DNA of 64,000 nt from Azophilus sp965215035 (GTDB taxonomy: Bacteria; Pseudomonadota; Gammaproteobacteria; Pseudomonadales; Azotimanducaceae). Under the pieces are notes generated by a model, which was not told the DNA's origin, did not search any database, and worked only from the letters and a program-made list of their open reading frames with translations. Each line of letters begins with the position of its first letter. Position 1 is the stretch's first letter. The translations under genes were made by a program, and so were the position numbers. The stretch spans positions 1,922,001-1,986,000 of the forward strand of contig OZ244040.1 of NCBI GenBank assembly GCA_965215035.1. Direction: 5' to 3'. Shown one piece after another: positions 49,872 through 58,512 of this stretch.

Positions 49872-51249
49872 CGACCGACCGCGCAAGCGGTCTAGAAAAA
49901 AGGGCGGAGACTCTGGCGCAGCGAATACGCCGGGATTTGCAGGCGGACAGGTCGGTGCGGAGTTGGCGAGCGGTGAAGCCGCAGCGACGGATGCGTTTGC
50001 CGAGGGACTGGACGAGTTCGTCGACGAAGCAAGGAAAAGAGCAGACTACTCCTTCGACCTACGGAAAGGCTTTCTCTTCGAACGAATAGAGGCGAGTAAG
50101 TACAACCGTAACGCGGCTAGGGCTGGCGAAAGGGGTCTTCGAGCGTCGGTAAGGGGGGACAATCACCGCAGCGTGGATATTGATTTGAAAGGAGGGCGGG
50201 GGCCGAGTGAGCCTTTCCAACTAAAGTCTTCCGACAGTCCCAAGTGGCTCAGGGACGAGGCGATCAAAGATCAGTACAAAGATGTACCTATCGATGTTCC
50301 GAAGGACAAAGTCGAGCAAACAAACGCCATACTCGAGCAGGAAGGATCGAAGAAGAGGGTCGCGGGTGAGTTGAGCGGGCGGGGGGTCGGTTCCGGCGGC
50401 ACTAGCACGAAGGAACTAAAGTGGGCGACGGGTAACCCCAAGACGTACCGAATCCTCCAAGAGGCTAAACAGGTGGGCCGCGAGGCGGTTGTCACCGGAG
50501 CCACAGCCGCTGCTACGACTGCTGTGATTGGCGGCGCTGTGTCGGTAATCTCCAACGGGGTCCGCTATATGGGCGGGAAGACGGATGGCCAAACGGCGAT
50601 CCGCAATGTTGTGACTGATTCGGCGAAGTCGGGGCTACGGGGCTACTCATCCGGAGCTTTGGGCGTAGTAATCCGGCGGGCTGGGGGGGTGAAGTCCAAC
50701 ATCGCGTCAGCCATCGCGTCTGGTGTCGTCGAGGTCGGGGTCACGGTGTACGAATTCGCCAAGGGCGAAATCACAGGGGAGGAAGCAGCCCGTCGAATCG
50801 GGGAGACGGGATGTGCGGCGGCGTCCGGGATCTACGGCGGTGCCGCCGCCGGTGCGATCTTCGGTCCAGTCGGAGCGGTGGTCGGGTCAGTTGTAGGCTA
50901 TATGGCAATGGGTTGGGTGTATCAGTCGTCCCTTGCGATACTGCAACAGGCACGATTAGCCGAGGAAGAAGCTCAGAGAGTTATAGCGCTCTGCGCCGAG
51001 GCCACTAGAGCCCAGGATCAGCAGCGGAAGGTTTTCGAGGACCGGCTGGAGACTTGGCTGCAAAGGCGTGAGGACGCGTTCAAACAGTGTCTAGAGGGAG
51101 TCGACGACGCGCTCTTGCGGGACGATGCGAATGATGCTGTTGAGGCGTTGGCCCGCTTGGTTGGCATGACGGGTAAAGCTTTAAGATTCAAGAACTTCGA
51201 CGAATTCGAATCGTTTATGACGCAGTCGAACGATACTCTGGTGCTTTAG
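49864..51249 (+). CDS. Protein with PD-(D/E)xK-like N-terminal domain and glycine-zipper membrane segments
   Basis: This 461-residue protein has an N-terminal soluble domain (about 60-190) whose pattern is GFLFERIEASKYNRNAARAG, then HRSVDIDL and, after a loop, EPFQLKSSDSPKW, then DVPIDVPKDKVEQ. This resembles D...QxK endonuclease-fold domains found in phage- or toxin-like proteins. From about 240 to 360 there are glycine-zipper hydrophobic segments (VTGATAAATTAVIGGAVSV, AAASGIYGGAAAGAIFGPVGAVVGSVVGYMAM), then a charged helical tail. It could be a membrane-inserting nuclease effector; this is inference. It overlaps the previous gene by 8 bp. The ATG at 49864 is chosen over upstream frame inside that gene. 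Confidence 0.65.
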   Translation: MRDDRPRKRSRKKGGDSGAANTPGFAGGQVGAELASGEAAATDAFAEGLDEFVDEARKRADYSFDLRKGFLFERIEASKYNRNAARAGERGLRASVRGDNHRSVDIDLKGGRGPSEPFQLKSSDSPKWLRDEAIKDQYKDVPIDVPKDKVEQTNAILEQEGSKKRVAGELSGRGVGSGGTSTKELKWATGNPKTYRILQEAKQVGREAVVTGATAAATTAVIGGAVSVISNGVRYMGGKTDGQTAIRNVVTDSAKSGLRGYSSGALGVVIRRAGGVKSNIASAIASGVVEVGVTVYEFAKGEITGEEAARRIGETGCAAASGIYGGAAAGAIFGPVGAVVGSVVGYMAMGWVYQSSLAILQQARLAEEEAQRVIALCAEATRAQDQQRKVFEDRLETWLQRREDAFKQCLEGVDDALLRDDANDAVEALARLVGMTGKALRFKNFDEFESFMTQSNDTLVL

Positions 51250-51291
51250 TCCCATACTGTATTGGTTGATGACGGGAGAGGAGACAGACGC

Positions 51292-51694
51292 ATGAAGCAT
51301 TGGGAGTTCTGGGCTGTGCTTCCGCTAGTTGCCGCCGCGGCTTTAGCCATCATAAATCCCCCTCTTGCCATCTGGGCTGTGGTGATGGGAATCGCTGTAG
51401 TCGCAGGGGTAATCGCAGCGAGGTCTGGTCAGGTGCTGTATCGACCGTTGGTGGGCGTTCGCGAGCGGGTCGATGCAGGAGCTGAAACAACTGCCAAGGC
51501 ATTGGCGCAAGCCAGCAAAGAAACAAGCGCGCATTTGGGCGAAGCTGACAAAAAGCTCCTGGAAAACGTGCTGCGCCGGTCTCGGGAGTTGGTCGAGCAA
51601 AGGCGGGCGCTAGCCCGACTTCGCCAACTCGGCACATTGGGGGATGATAACGTATTGATTTTCCGTGACCGAACCCCCAAGGGTCGGCACTACA
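51292..51694 (+). pseudogene. TM/coiled-coil protein gene interrupted by IS insertion
   Basis: The intact part encodes MKHWEFWAVLPLVAAAALAIINPPLAIWAVVMGIAVVAGVIAARS (two membrane segments) and then a charged coiled coil (GAETTAKALAQASKETSAHLGEADKKLLENVLRRSRELVEQRRALARL). At 51695 an IS1634-family element begins and the frame continues only into antisense transposase. Joining across the 13-bp duplication restores an open frame to TAG at 53636-53638. It is 42 bp after the nuclease-like gene and is taken as the fourth member of the set. The broken gene suggests the set is decaying here. Confidence 0.65.
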
Positions 51695-53473
51695 CGGCAC
51701 GACCGGGAGGCCCCCAACGGGGCCTAAAGACAACAGCTTCGTCGCGGGTTGCCTCGGCAATGTCAAGTCGAGCCGGCGCGGGAGCGATTCGTGGTTCCGG
51801 CTCGGCTGGGTATGGCGCGCCAGCACCAGGCGGCGCCCGTCGGCGGTCGGCACGTGGAGGTCGACCATCTGGATGGCGGCGAACTTCCCGACGATGGCGC
51901 GTGGGGTCGGGCCAGGCGCCTGGGGTCGGGCGAGGTTCTTCAAGGTCACGAGCGGGCAATGGGCGATGAACGAGACGAGGATATGCGCCTCGATGCGCGG
52001 CTCGGGCCGATGGAAGATGGGTCGGATGGCCAGATTGTGCCCGAGCTCCTTGAACGCCCGCCCGATTTCGGTGAGCCGCATGTAATGGCGCCACAGCTCG
52101 GCGGGGTCTTCACCGGTCATGTTGGAGCGCGGCGGGTGGAGGCCCCCGCGGCGAAACACCTCTCGCGGCTTCTTGCGACGCGGGCGGTGGGTGAACCCGC
52201 GGGTGGCCGGCTCCTCGTCGGTGTGCGGGACATCGACCTCGACGAGGAACCAGGTCCGGCCAGCGTCTTTCTTCGCCGCGCCGGGCTTGGGCATGGGCGT
52301 GTCGCGGCGGTTCGATTGTCGTCGAAGCCCGCCCAGGCGCTTCCATGGCTTGTTCAGCCGCCGGCGGCGCATGCCGCGTTCCTTGGGCACCCGTCGTTCG
52401 CCGCGCGCCAGTACAAGGAGCTCCCCGTCGTGGGTCGGGAGCTTGACATCGACCGATTGGCGGACCTCTTGCCAAGGGGGGTCGGGGAAGGACTTCCCGA
52501 GTCGGGTCGGCCGACCCCTGGGCGTGCCCACCGGATAACGCGCCGGCGCATCGCCCCCGCGCATCGCCTCCGGCGTCGCCCCGGTCGGAATCCCACGGTC
52601 CATGATCCACACCCGGTCCGAGCGCCCGTACCGGTCCCCAATCCTGGTGGGAAAGTCCGCCGGCGTCGTGTTGTCCGAGGTGTTGCCCGGCATCACCCCG
52701 TACGCCAACGGAAAGCCGTCCGGGGTCACCACCGGGGCGATCGCCACCCGCGCGCAATCGCGGCGCCGGTCGCGGCTGTGGCCGAACTGGCGCTTGTCCT
52801 CGAACGGCGGGTCGCTCTCGAAATAGGCGCTGGTTAAATCGTAGGGCAAGATGTCGAGGCGCGCGCTGAACATCGTCGTTCAACGCGCGCGCAAGAACGA
52901 GAAGAACTCCCGCCTGTGCGCCGCCGGCTTGTCCAGGCGCCGATACAACGGGGTGCCGGCAATCACCCGGTCACATCCGGGCAGGTCGCGCAATGCGCCG
53001 TGTTCGCACCAATGCCGATGAAGACGCCAGTCGCTTCCCGGGTCGATGGGTCGATGGCGGACCCGGACCTTCAACCGGTCCAGCCATCGGGTGCCTTCCC
53101 GGCCCGGTGGCAGGCGCGGTCCCCGGAACCGGTCCAGCCCGAGACGCTCCCACAGCGTCGGTGCCGGCCAGCACGCCCCCCACTGGCGCGGGGCGCGCAA
53201 GGTCAGCTCCGCGAGCCGCACCCGCACCACCTCGCAGTCGAGTTCCGGTGCCTCCCGGTCCTCGGGAAACAGCGCCACCTGCTTCGACCGTGACGCCCCC
53301 TCCACCACCTCGATCGAGCGGCACCACGCGGCGCGCCGGCTGTCGTTGATCCCGCCCAGGTACAACACTTGGTGCCGCACCACGCGCCCGCCGCTCACGC
53401 GCACGTTCTCCACCACGCTCCGGTAACGGTGCTCCCTGCCGTCTTTGAACCGTTTCTTGCGGCGCGCGAACAT
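51695..53473 (-). pseudogene. IS1634-family transposase, broken by an in-frame stop
   Basis: The N-terminal MFARRKKRFKDGREHRY is followed by LGGINDSRRAAW, LALFPEDREAPE-like text, ending SFLRAR, then TGA at 52880-52882, then in the same frame MFSARLDILPYDLTSAYFESDPPF, YGVMPGNTSDNTT, WIMDRGIPT, and the C-terminal LTEIGRAFKELGHNLAIRPIFH. In relatives, a Trp (TGG) follows the Arg at the stop, so one base change (TGG to TGA) explains it. DDE positions remain visible. The gene is probably inactive. Confidence 0.8.
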
Positions 53474-53515
53474 GCGCCTATCGTTCGACCAAACGGAAGG
53501 CAAATCAATAGGGCA
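51695..53515 (-). mobile_element. IS1634-family insertion sequence with 13-bp target duplication
   Basis: The segment carries a whole IS1634-type transposase gene on the minus strand. The 13 bp GGTCGGCACTACA occur directly at 51682-51694 and 53516-53528, immediately outside the element. IS1634 and IS1549 are known to make long target duplications, so this fits. I could not find a convincing terminal inverted repeat. Confidence 0.75.
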
Positions 53516-53528
53516 GGTCGGCACTACA

Positions 53529-53638
53529 GGCGATATCGGGGTGAATGGCGCGGGCAGGGCATTGGCGAGATACGCGGGCTTGAATCAAGGCATCCCCCAG
53601 ATCGAGCCCCCACAGATCATCGAGGGATACGGTCGTAG
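53529..53638 (+). pseudogene. 3' remainder of the interrupted gene (or other fragment)
   Basis: The frame continuing from the interrupted gene runs to TAG at 53636-53638 but is arginine-rich and has weak coding bias. Another frame (VGTTGDIGVNGAGRALARYAG) looks more protein-like by third-position GC. So the exact original C-terminus is not settled. Confidence 0.4.
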
Positions 53639-53895
53639 TGTCCACCGATGGCAAAAATATAGATGGCCTGATCGTCAAATCGATAAATCAGCCGATCCTT
53701 CGCCGAGATACGCCTCGACCAGAGCCCCGACAAGTCGTGTCTCAGCGGCTCCGGTTTGCCGAGGCCCACTGACGGGTCGCCAGAACGCAACATCTCCTTG
53801 AGTAGTTTGCAAAGAGCCCTGTGCAGTTTCGCATCCTTTTGGCGCAGCTTTTCATAGGCGGCCCAGGTATCCCCTTCAAACACCAGTGACCGCAT
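53617..53895 (-). CDS. yoeB: YoeB-type toxin (mRNA interferase)
   Basis: This 92-residue Txe/YoeB toxin carries LWSRRISAKDRLIYRFDD and IYIFAIGGHYD near the end, containing the catalytic Glu/Arg/His-Tyr elements of the RelE-like fold. It cleaves mRNA at the ribosome when freed. It overlaps the antitoxin gene by 20 bp, as in yefM-yoeB operons. Confidence 0.92.
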   Translation of the reverse strand: MRSLVFEGDTWAAYEKLRQKDAKLHRALCKLLKEMLRSGDPSVGLGKPEPLRHDLSGLWSRRISAKDRLIYRFDDQAIYIFAIGGHYDRIPR

Positions 53896-54148
53896 TCATC
53901 TGCTCGTCCGTGGGCTTGTACCCCTGCCCCCGGGAGTGGCTGTCCAGAGAACGAACGATCTGCCGCATGAGATCGTTGTTCTGCAGGACGTACAGGCTCT
54001 CCTGCTCTCGCTCCCAGTCTTCCGCACCGATGACGACAAAATCGGCGCCGGAACGACGCGTCACCTTGAGCGGCACATGATCGCTAACCACTTGCTCCAC
54101 CATCGATTTTAGATTGTCCCTGAACTGGTTGACGCTGACCGTGTCCAC
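53876..54148 (-). CDS. yefM: YefM/Phd-type antitoxin
   Basis: This 90-residue antitoxin has the N-terminal Phd/YefM DNA-binding fold (TVSVNQFRDNLKSMVEQVVSDHVPLKVTRRSGADFVVIGAEDWE) and a C-terminal toxin-binding tail (SRGQGYKPTDEQMNAVTG). It neutralises YoeB and represses the operon. GTG at 54148, six bases after GGTGG, is preferred; upstream in-frame codons lie inside the operator. A perfect 17-bp palindrome lies directly upstream. Confidence 0.88.
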   Translation of the reverse strand: MDTVSVNQFRDNLKSMVEQVVSDHVPLKVTRRSGADFVVIGAEDWEREQESLYVLQNNDLMRQIVRSLDSHSRGQGYKPTDEQMNAVTGV

Positions 54149-54162
54149 AAGAACCACCAATC

Positions 54163-54179
54163 GTACGGAAATTCCGTAC
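54163..54179. promoter_or_regulatory. Operator palindrome of the yefM-yoeB operon
   Basis: GTACGGAAATTCCGTAC is a perfect 17-bp palindrome (central A) just upstream of the antitoxin start and downstream of the -10 element. YefM-family repressors bind such palindromes, so autorepression is inferred. Confidence 0.75.
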
Positions 54180-54180
54180 A

Positions 54181-54209
54181 ACTATAGGCGAGAGCGGCTG
54201 ACGGCACAA
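54181..54209 (-). promoter_or_regulatory. Predicted sigma70-type promoter of yefM-yoeB
   Basis: On the minus strand, TTGTGC (54204-54209) and TATAGT (54181-54186) are separated by 17 bp. Transcription would start inside the operator palindrome. The ISNCY element begins 15 bp further upstream, so it may have altered the native upstream region. Confidence 0.65.
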
Positions 54210-54223
54210 CCATTGCGGCATGG

Positions 54224-55602
54224 GTGTAAGCCCAAGATTGTAATGTCGCCCTTCTCCAATTTAGAAATGTCGTCTTTTGCCTGTGGAGGCTATGAGGTTG
54301 GCGACGGAGAAGTGGACGATGAGCCTGGTGGAAGTGGATCGTGTGGCGGTGATCCGGGATGTGGTGGAGAAGCGGCTGCGTCGGGATCGGGCGGCGGAGC
54401 GATTGCGCGTGAGTGTTCGGCAAGTTCAGAGGTTGGTGGCGCGTTATCGGAAGCGGGGCGCGGCGGGGCTGATCTCGGGGCATCGGGGCAAGCGCTCGAA
54501 CCGCGCCGTTGCGGAGGGGGTTCGGCGGGAGGCGATGCGGTTGGTTCGGGAACGGTATGCGGATTTCGGTCCGACGTTTGCCTGCGAGAAGCTGGTGGAG
54601 GCGCACGGTTTGCGGCTGTCGGTGGAGACGCTGCGCCAGTGGATGATCGCCGACGGGTTATGGGAGCCGAAGTCGCGCGGGGCGGTTCGGGTTCACCAGG
54701 GCCGGTTGCGGCGGGACTGTTTGGGGGATCTGGTGCGGATTGACGGTTCGCCGCACGCCTGGTTCGAGGACCGCGGACCGGTTTGCACGCTGGTCGTGTT
54801 CATCGACGACGCCACCAGTCGGCCGATGGCGATGGGTTTTTTCGGGGCGGAGACGGTGGAGGCGTACATGCGGACGTTGCGCATGTATTTGACGGCGCAC
54901 GGTCGTCCGGTGGCGTTTTACTCGGACCGCCACGGCGTCTTCCGGGTCAACGCGAAAGGTCGCGGGGACGAGTTGACGCAGTTCACGCGGGCATTGAAAA
55001 CGCTGGACATCGAGCCGATACACGCCGGCAGTCCCCAGGCGAAGGGGCGCGTGGAGCGGGCCAACCGGACACTTCAGGACCGGCTGGTGAAGGAGATGCG
55101 GCTTCGGGGAATCAACGACCCGGAGGCGGGCAACGCGTACCTGCCGACGTTCATGGCGGACTTCAACCGGCGCTTCGCGGTGGCGCCCCGAAACCCGGAG
55201 GACGCGCATCGACAGGTGCTGCGCGACGCGGCGGAACTGGGCCTGATCCTGTGCGAACACCACCAGCGCAAGCCGACGGGGAATCTCACGATCCGGTTCG
55301 AGTGCCGCGAGTATCAGGTGACGGGCCGGGGCCGGGGACATCGGCCGCGCGGTGCCGCGGTGACGGTGTGCAAGGATTTCGACGGCGCGGTGACGGTGCC
55401 TTGTGGCGGGCGGGCGTTGCCGGTGCGGTTGCTCGCCGAGGGCGAGGCGGCGGCGGCGGTCGCTCCGCTCCCTTCGCCCAGGACCGGCCCCCGGCATTCC
55501 GGCCCGGTCGACGGGTGGTACCAGGAGAGGCGACGGTACGGCGAGCCAAAGGCGACGTTTCTAAATTGGACAAAAGACGACATTTCTACTTTGGGTTTAC
55601 AC
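54224..55602 (+). mobile_element. ISNCY-family insertion sequence with long imperfect inverted repeats
   Basis: The left end (GTGTAAGCCCAAG..., then AATGTCGCCCTTCTCCAATT) is matched in reverse complement by the right end (GTGTAAACCCAAAG..., then AATGTCGTCTTTTGTCCAATT) over about 55 bp with mismatches. Inside is a full DDE transposase. The right end abuts a truncated hydrolase gene. No target duplication was recognised. Confidence 0.8.
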
Positions 55603-55704
55603 GTCACGCTCGACCGCCACCGGGCGCACATGCGGCCCGGCGGGCACCTGCTGCAGCGGCTGGGGATAGAAAATCAGCCGATCCTGCAACAGGTAGAGCA
55701 GTAG
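54319..55704 (+). CDS. ISNCY-family DDE transposase
   Basis: This 461-residue transposase starts MSLVEVDRVAVIRDVVEKRL and has two HTH stretches (AAERLRVSVRQVQRLVARY). The DDE domain carries RIDGSPHAWFEDRG (first Asp), FIDDATSRPM, YSDRHGVFRV (second Asp) and GRVERANRTLQDRLVKEMR (Glu). The frame runs through the right inverted repeat and stops at 55704 in flanking DNA, so the last ~35 residues are not native to the element. It appears intact. Confidence 0.85.
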   Translation: MSLVEVDRVAVIRDVVEKRLRRDRAAERLRVSVRQVQRLVARYRKRGAAGLISGHRGKRSNRAVAEGVRREAMRLVRERYADFGPTFACEKLVEAHGLRLSVETLRQWMIADGLWEPKSRGAVRVHQGRLRRDCLGDLVRIDGSPHAWFEDRGPVCTLVVFIDDATSRPMAMGFFGAETVEAYMRTLRMYLTAHGRPVAFYSDRHGVFRVNAKGRGDELTQFTRALKTLDIEPIHAGSPQAKGRVERANRTLQDRLVKEMRLRGINDPEAGNAYLPTFMADFNRRFAVAPRNPEDAHRQVLRDAAELGLILCEHHQRKPTGNLTIRFECREYQVTGRGRGHRPRGAAVTVCKDFDGAVTVPCGGRALPVRLLAEGEAAAAVAPLPSPRTGPRHSGPVDGWYQERRRYGEPKATFLNWTKDDISTLGLHVTLDRHRAHMRPGGHLLQRLGIENQPILQQVEQ

Positions 55705-55773
55705 GCAAACGCCAACATAGGCGACCAGCACAACCGCGGCGATGCGTAGCAGGGTTTCCAATAAAACACCCAT
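55603..55773 (-). pseudogene. 5' fragment of an alpha/beta hydrolase, truncated by the IS
   Basis: About 57 residues remain: a membrane anchor (LLRIAAVVLVAYVGVCLLLYLLQ) and DRLIFYPQPLQQ, the usual opening of BEM46/YqkD-type hydrolases. The frame ends within a few codons of the IS right end at a stop supplied by the element. The rest of the gene was not found on the other side of the IS, so a deletion accompanied or followed insertion. Confidence 0.7.
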
Positions 55774-55874
55774 TCCCGTGTTCAACGTGGGGTGGGCGTA
55801 ACATGTATGGTCCGCCCCGCGTTTGCAACGGGCGATTTGTCATTTGTCAAGGCAAGTCGACAGGTAATGGCGGG

Positions 55875-56210
55875 TTAGTTCTCGGCGCTGTCGCCCCGCT
55901 CGGCATCGGCGGCGCGGAACAGTACCTCTCCCCGGCGGGAAACCAGCAGCGTCTCCAACGATACGGGGTGAAAATAGGCCTCGACCCGGTCGCCTTCCGG
56001 GGTGGTGCCATAGGCTTCGTAGCAATTCCCGTCCACCTTGATGCGCCGTACCTGCCAGCCCTCGGCCACCAGCTTTTCCTCCAGTGCCGGCTGAGGCTGC
56101 CACCCGGCGGGGTCGCCGGAATCGCAGGTCATGGCGCCGGTGGCGTAGGCCGTTGATGCGGAGGCCAGGGCGGCGGCAAGGTATATCGCCCGCACGAATA
56201 ATCCGGTCAT
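55875..56210 (-). CDS. Exported PepSY-domain-like protein
   Basis: This 111-residue protein has a signal peptide (MTGLFVRAIYLAAALASASTAYA) and a single domain with LEEKLVAEGWQVRRIKVDGNCYEAYGTTPEGDRVEAYFHPVSLETL, typical of small PepSY proteins that are exported and may inhibit proteases. The ATG at 56210 follows GAGGAGA; the frame is open upstream only because a thiolase remnant shares it. Confidence 0.85.
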   Translation of the reverse strand: MTGLFVRAIYLAAALASASTAYATGAMTCDSGDPAGWQPQPALEEKLVAEGWQVRRIKVDGNCYEAYGTTPEGDRVEAYFHPVSLETLLVSRRGEVLFRAADAERGDSAEN

Positions 56211-56264
56211 GTTGTTTCTCCTCGTATTGCCGGTGTTTTCCAGTGGTTCTATACGACCGGCTCC

Positions 56265-56775
56265 TGCGTTCGCAAGCCCCGCGCCCAGGAGGTGGACGGG
56301 CGCGTGGGGATGATCCCCGGCGCGCTCCCGAGAGGTCAACACCACCGCCGCGCCGCCATCGGATACGAGTGAACAGTCGAGTAGGCGCAGCGGGTCGGCG
56401 ATGGGGCGGCTGGCCATGACGTCCTCGATGGTGAGCGGGGTGCGCATCTGGGCACCCGGATGCAGCGCCGTGTGTTGCCGGGCGGTCACCGCAACCGCCG
56501 CCAATTGTTCCAGCGTCGCACCGTAACGGTGCATGTACGCCCGGGCGATGAGCGCGTAGTAGCCGGGCACGCTGGCGCCGTACGGGGTCTCGAACTGGGG
56601 ATGGCCGGACGAAGACTGCATCACCATCGCCTGCTCCCGGGAAAGACCGGTGCGCAGGCTGTCGGCCATGCTGATCAACACCGTCTCGCACAGGCCGGAG
56701 CAAATCGCCAGCGCCGCCTGGTAGAGCACTGTGAAGGTGGTGCCGCCCCCCGCGCCGGTACCGCTCGACATGGGT
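56265..56775 (-). pseudogene. Thiolase (SCP2/acetyl-CoA acetyltransferase-like) internal fragment
   Basis: About 165 residues from the middle of a thiolase remain (SSGTGAGGGTTFTVLYQAALAICSGLCETVLI, then MQSSSGHPQFETPYGASVPGYYALIARAYMHRYG, then DPLRLLDCSLVSDGGAAVVLTS). The N-terminal catalytic part and the C-terminal third are missing. It sits between the sodium symporter stop and the PepSY start. It is a deletion remnant, in frame with the PepSY gene but not part of it. Confidence 0.75.
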
Positions 56776-56831
56776 GCCTGGGCGCTGCAGGGCACAAATT
56801 CTGCCCGTGCGCGCACAGGCACCGCTTCGCG

Positions 56832-58421
56832 TTACGCTAGGCCCCAGGGGGAAAACAGCCAGTAGACACCCGCGACCGCCAGTATCAGCAGTGCGCATAC
56901 CGGTTTGGTCCAGCGCCAGGGCGTCATATCGACGGGCGGGGGCGTGCTGGGATGCATCGCCGGGGGCCGTTCCTCGGGGCGCACCAAACCGAGGCCCCAC
57001 ATGATGCCCAGCTCGGCTAGGAACAGGATGGCGTAGATGTGTATGAAATGGAGCCCGGTGTCCCAAACAAAGGTGACTAGGGCATAGACCGGCATGTGCA
57101 GCAGCATGGCGGCGATAACGCCCCGGGGCGTGACCCGGGGCAGGCAGAAGGCGGCGACAACGGTGGCTATGATGGGGATGTTGTAGAAGCCGGTGAACTT
57201 GCGCACCACTTGCCAAAGGCCTTCCGAGGCGAACTGGAGCAGCGGCGCGATCACAAAGGAAACGATTGCGATGGCGATGCTGGCGGTGCGGGCCATGCGA
57301 ATCATCCGCTGGTCGTCCAGGGGTGTTTTCAGCAGCGGACCCACTAGGTCAACGCAAACCAGCGTGGCGGCGCTGTTCAATAGCGAATTGTAGGAACTGA
57401 ACACGGCCCCGAGCAGCACCGCCAGAAAAAACCCGCCAAGCGCGGCCGGCAGTACATCCGCGACCAGGCGCGGATAGGCACGGTCCATGGATTCCAGGGT
57501 ATCGCCATACAGGTGAAAGGCAATAACCCCGGGCACCATCATGAAGAACGGAATCAGCATCTTGAAGAAGCCGGAAATGAGCACACCCTTTTGGCCTTCG
57601 GCGAGGCTGCGGGCCCCCAGCGTGCGTTGAATGACATACTGGTTGGTGCCCCAGTAGAAAAGATTCGCCAACAGCATCCCCGTGAACAGCGTCGCGAAGG
57701 GTGTCGGGTCCGATGCGGAACCGATGGCATTGAGTTTGTGGGTGTGTTCGCCGGTGAGTTCAACCAACCCCGCCGCAAAGCTGCCGTCGCCGAGCTTGAT
57801 CAGGCCCAGCACCGGCACCAGCACGCCGACGATCAGCAGCCCCACCCCGTTCAGCGTATCGGAAACGGCCACCGCCCGCAGACCGCCCGCCACGGCATAA
57901 AGGCCCCCGACAGTGCCGATCAGGAACAGGGTGGCGAGCAGGGCGGTGGCGTCGTCGACGCCGAGCAGCGTGGCTAGGTCGAAGAGTTGCAGCACCGCCA
58001 GGGCGCCTGAATAGAGCACCGAGGGCATGGTGACGATGCCGTACCCCAAAATGAACAGCAGCACCGACAGCCGCCGCACGCGTCGATCAAAGCGCCGTCC
58101 CAGGAACTCGGGCAGGGTGGTGAAACCGCCTCTTAGGTAGCGCGGCAGCAATACCGTGGCCATGATGATGATGGCGAAGACCGCGGTAACCTCCCAGGCC
58201 ATGCTGGAGAGGTTGAAGGCATAGGCGGAGCCGTTGAGGCCGATGAGCTGCTCGGCGGAAAGGTTGGTAAGCAGCAGCGAACCGGCGATGAAAACGCCGG
58301 TTAGGCCGCGTCCGGCAAGGAAGTAGCCTGCCCGGGTTCCGGTATGGCCCCGGGTCTTGATATAGGAGACCCAGGCGACCAGCAACATGAACCCGATGCA
58401 GGAGACGAGGGTGGTAGCCAT
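56832..58421 (-). CDS. Sodium:solute symporter (SSS family)
   Basis: This 529-residue transporter has about 13-14 hydrophobic segments. Signatures include FLAGRGLTGVFIAGSLLLTNLSAEQLIGLNG near the N-terminus (sodium site) and GLYAVAGGLRAVAVSDTLNGVGLL in the middle, typical of sugar/solute SSS members. It imports an unknown solute with Na+. ATG 58421 is chosen over a TTG at 58427. It is separated from sufE by 91 bp. Confidence 0.9.
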   Translation of the reverse strand: MATTLVSCIGFMLLVAWVSYIKTRGHTGTRAGYFLAGRGLTGVFIAGSLLLTNLSAEQLIGLNGSAYAFNLSSMAWEVTAVFAIIIMATVLLPRYLRGGFTTLPEFLGRRFDRRVRRLSVLLFILGYGIVTMPSVLYSGALAVLQLFDLATLLGVDDATALLATLFLIGTVGGLYAVAGGLRAVAVSDTLNGVGLLIVGVLVPVLGLIKLGDGSFAAGLVELTGEHTHKLNAIGSASDPTPFATLFTGMLLANLFYWGTNQYVIQRTLGARSLAEGQKGVLISGFFKMLIPFFMMVPGVIAFHLYGDTLESMDRAYPRLVADVLPAALGGFFLAVLLGAVFSSYNSLLNSAATLVCVDLVGPLLKTPLDDQRMIRMARTASIAIAIVSFVIAPLLQFASEGLWQVVRKFTGFYNIPIIATVVAAFCLPRVTPRGVIAAMLLHMPVYALVTFVWDTGLHFIHIYAILFLAELGIMWGLGLVRPEERPPAMHPSTPPPVDMTPWRWTKPVCALLILAVAGVYWLFSPWGLA

Positions 58422-58512
58422 CGTCAACCGCTAGGAGCGCGCTGTGGTGGCGCGTTGTATTGCCGCGCACCTGCAGCGGCAGCGGGCTTGGGCGTGGCCG
58501 TGGGCGATGCGC

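Noticed and set aside
51695..51969. C-terminal extension of the coiled-coil gene
   Set aside because: This is antisense transposase read after the IS junction.
56211..56822. Single protein joining thiolase and PepSY parts
   Set aside because: The PepSY gene has its own signal peptide and ribosome-binding site; the thiolase part is a remnant that happens to be in frame.
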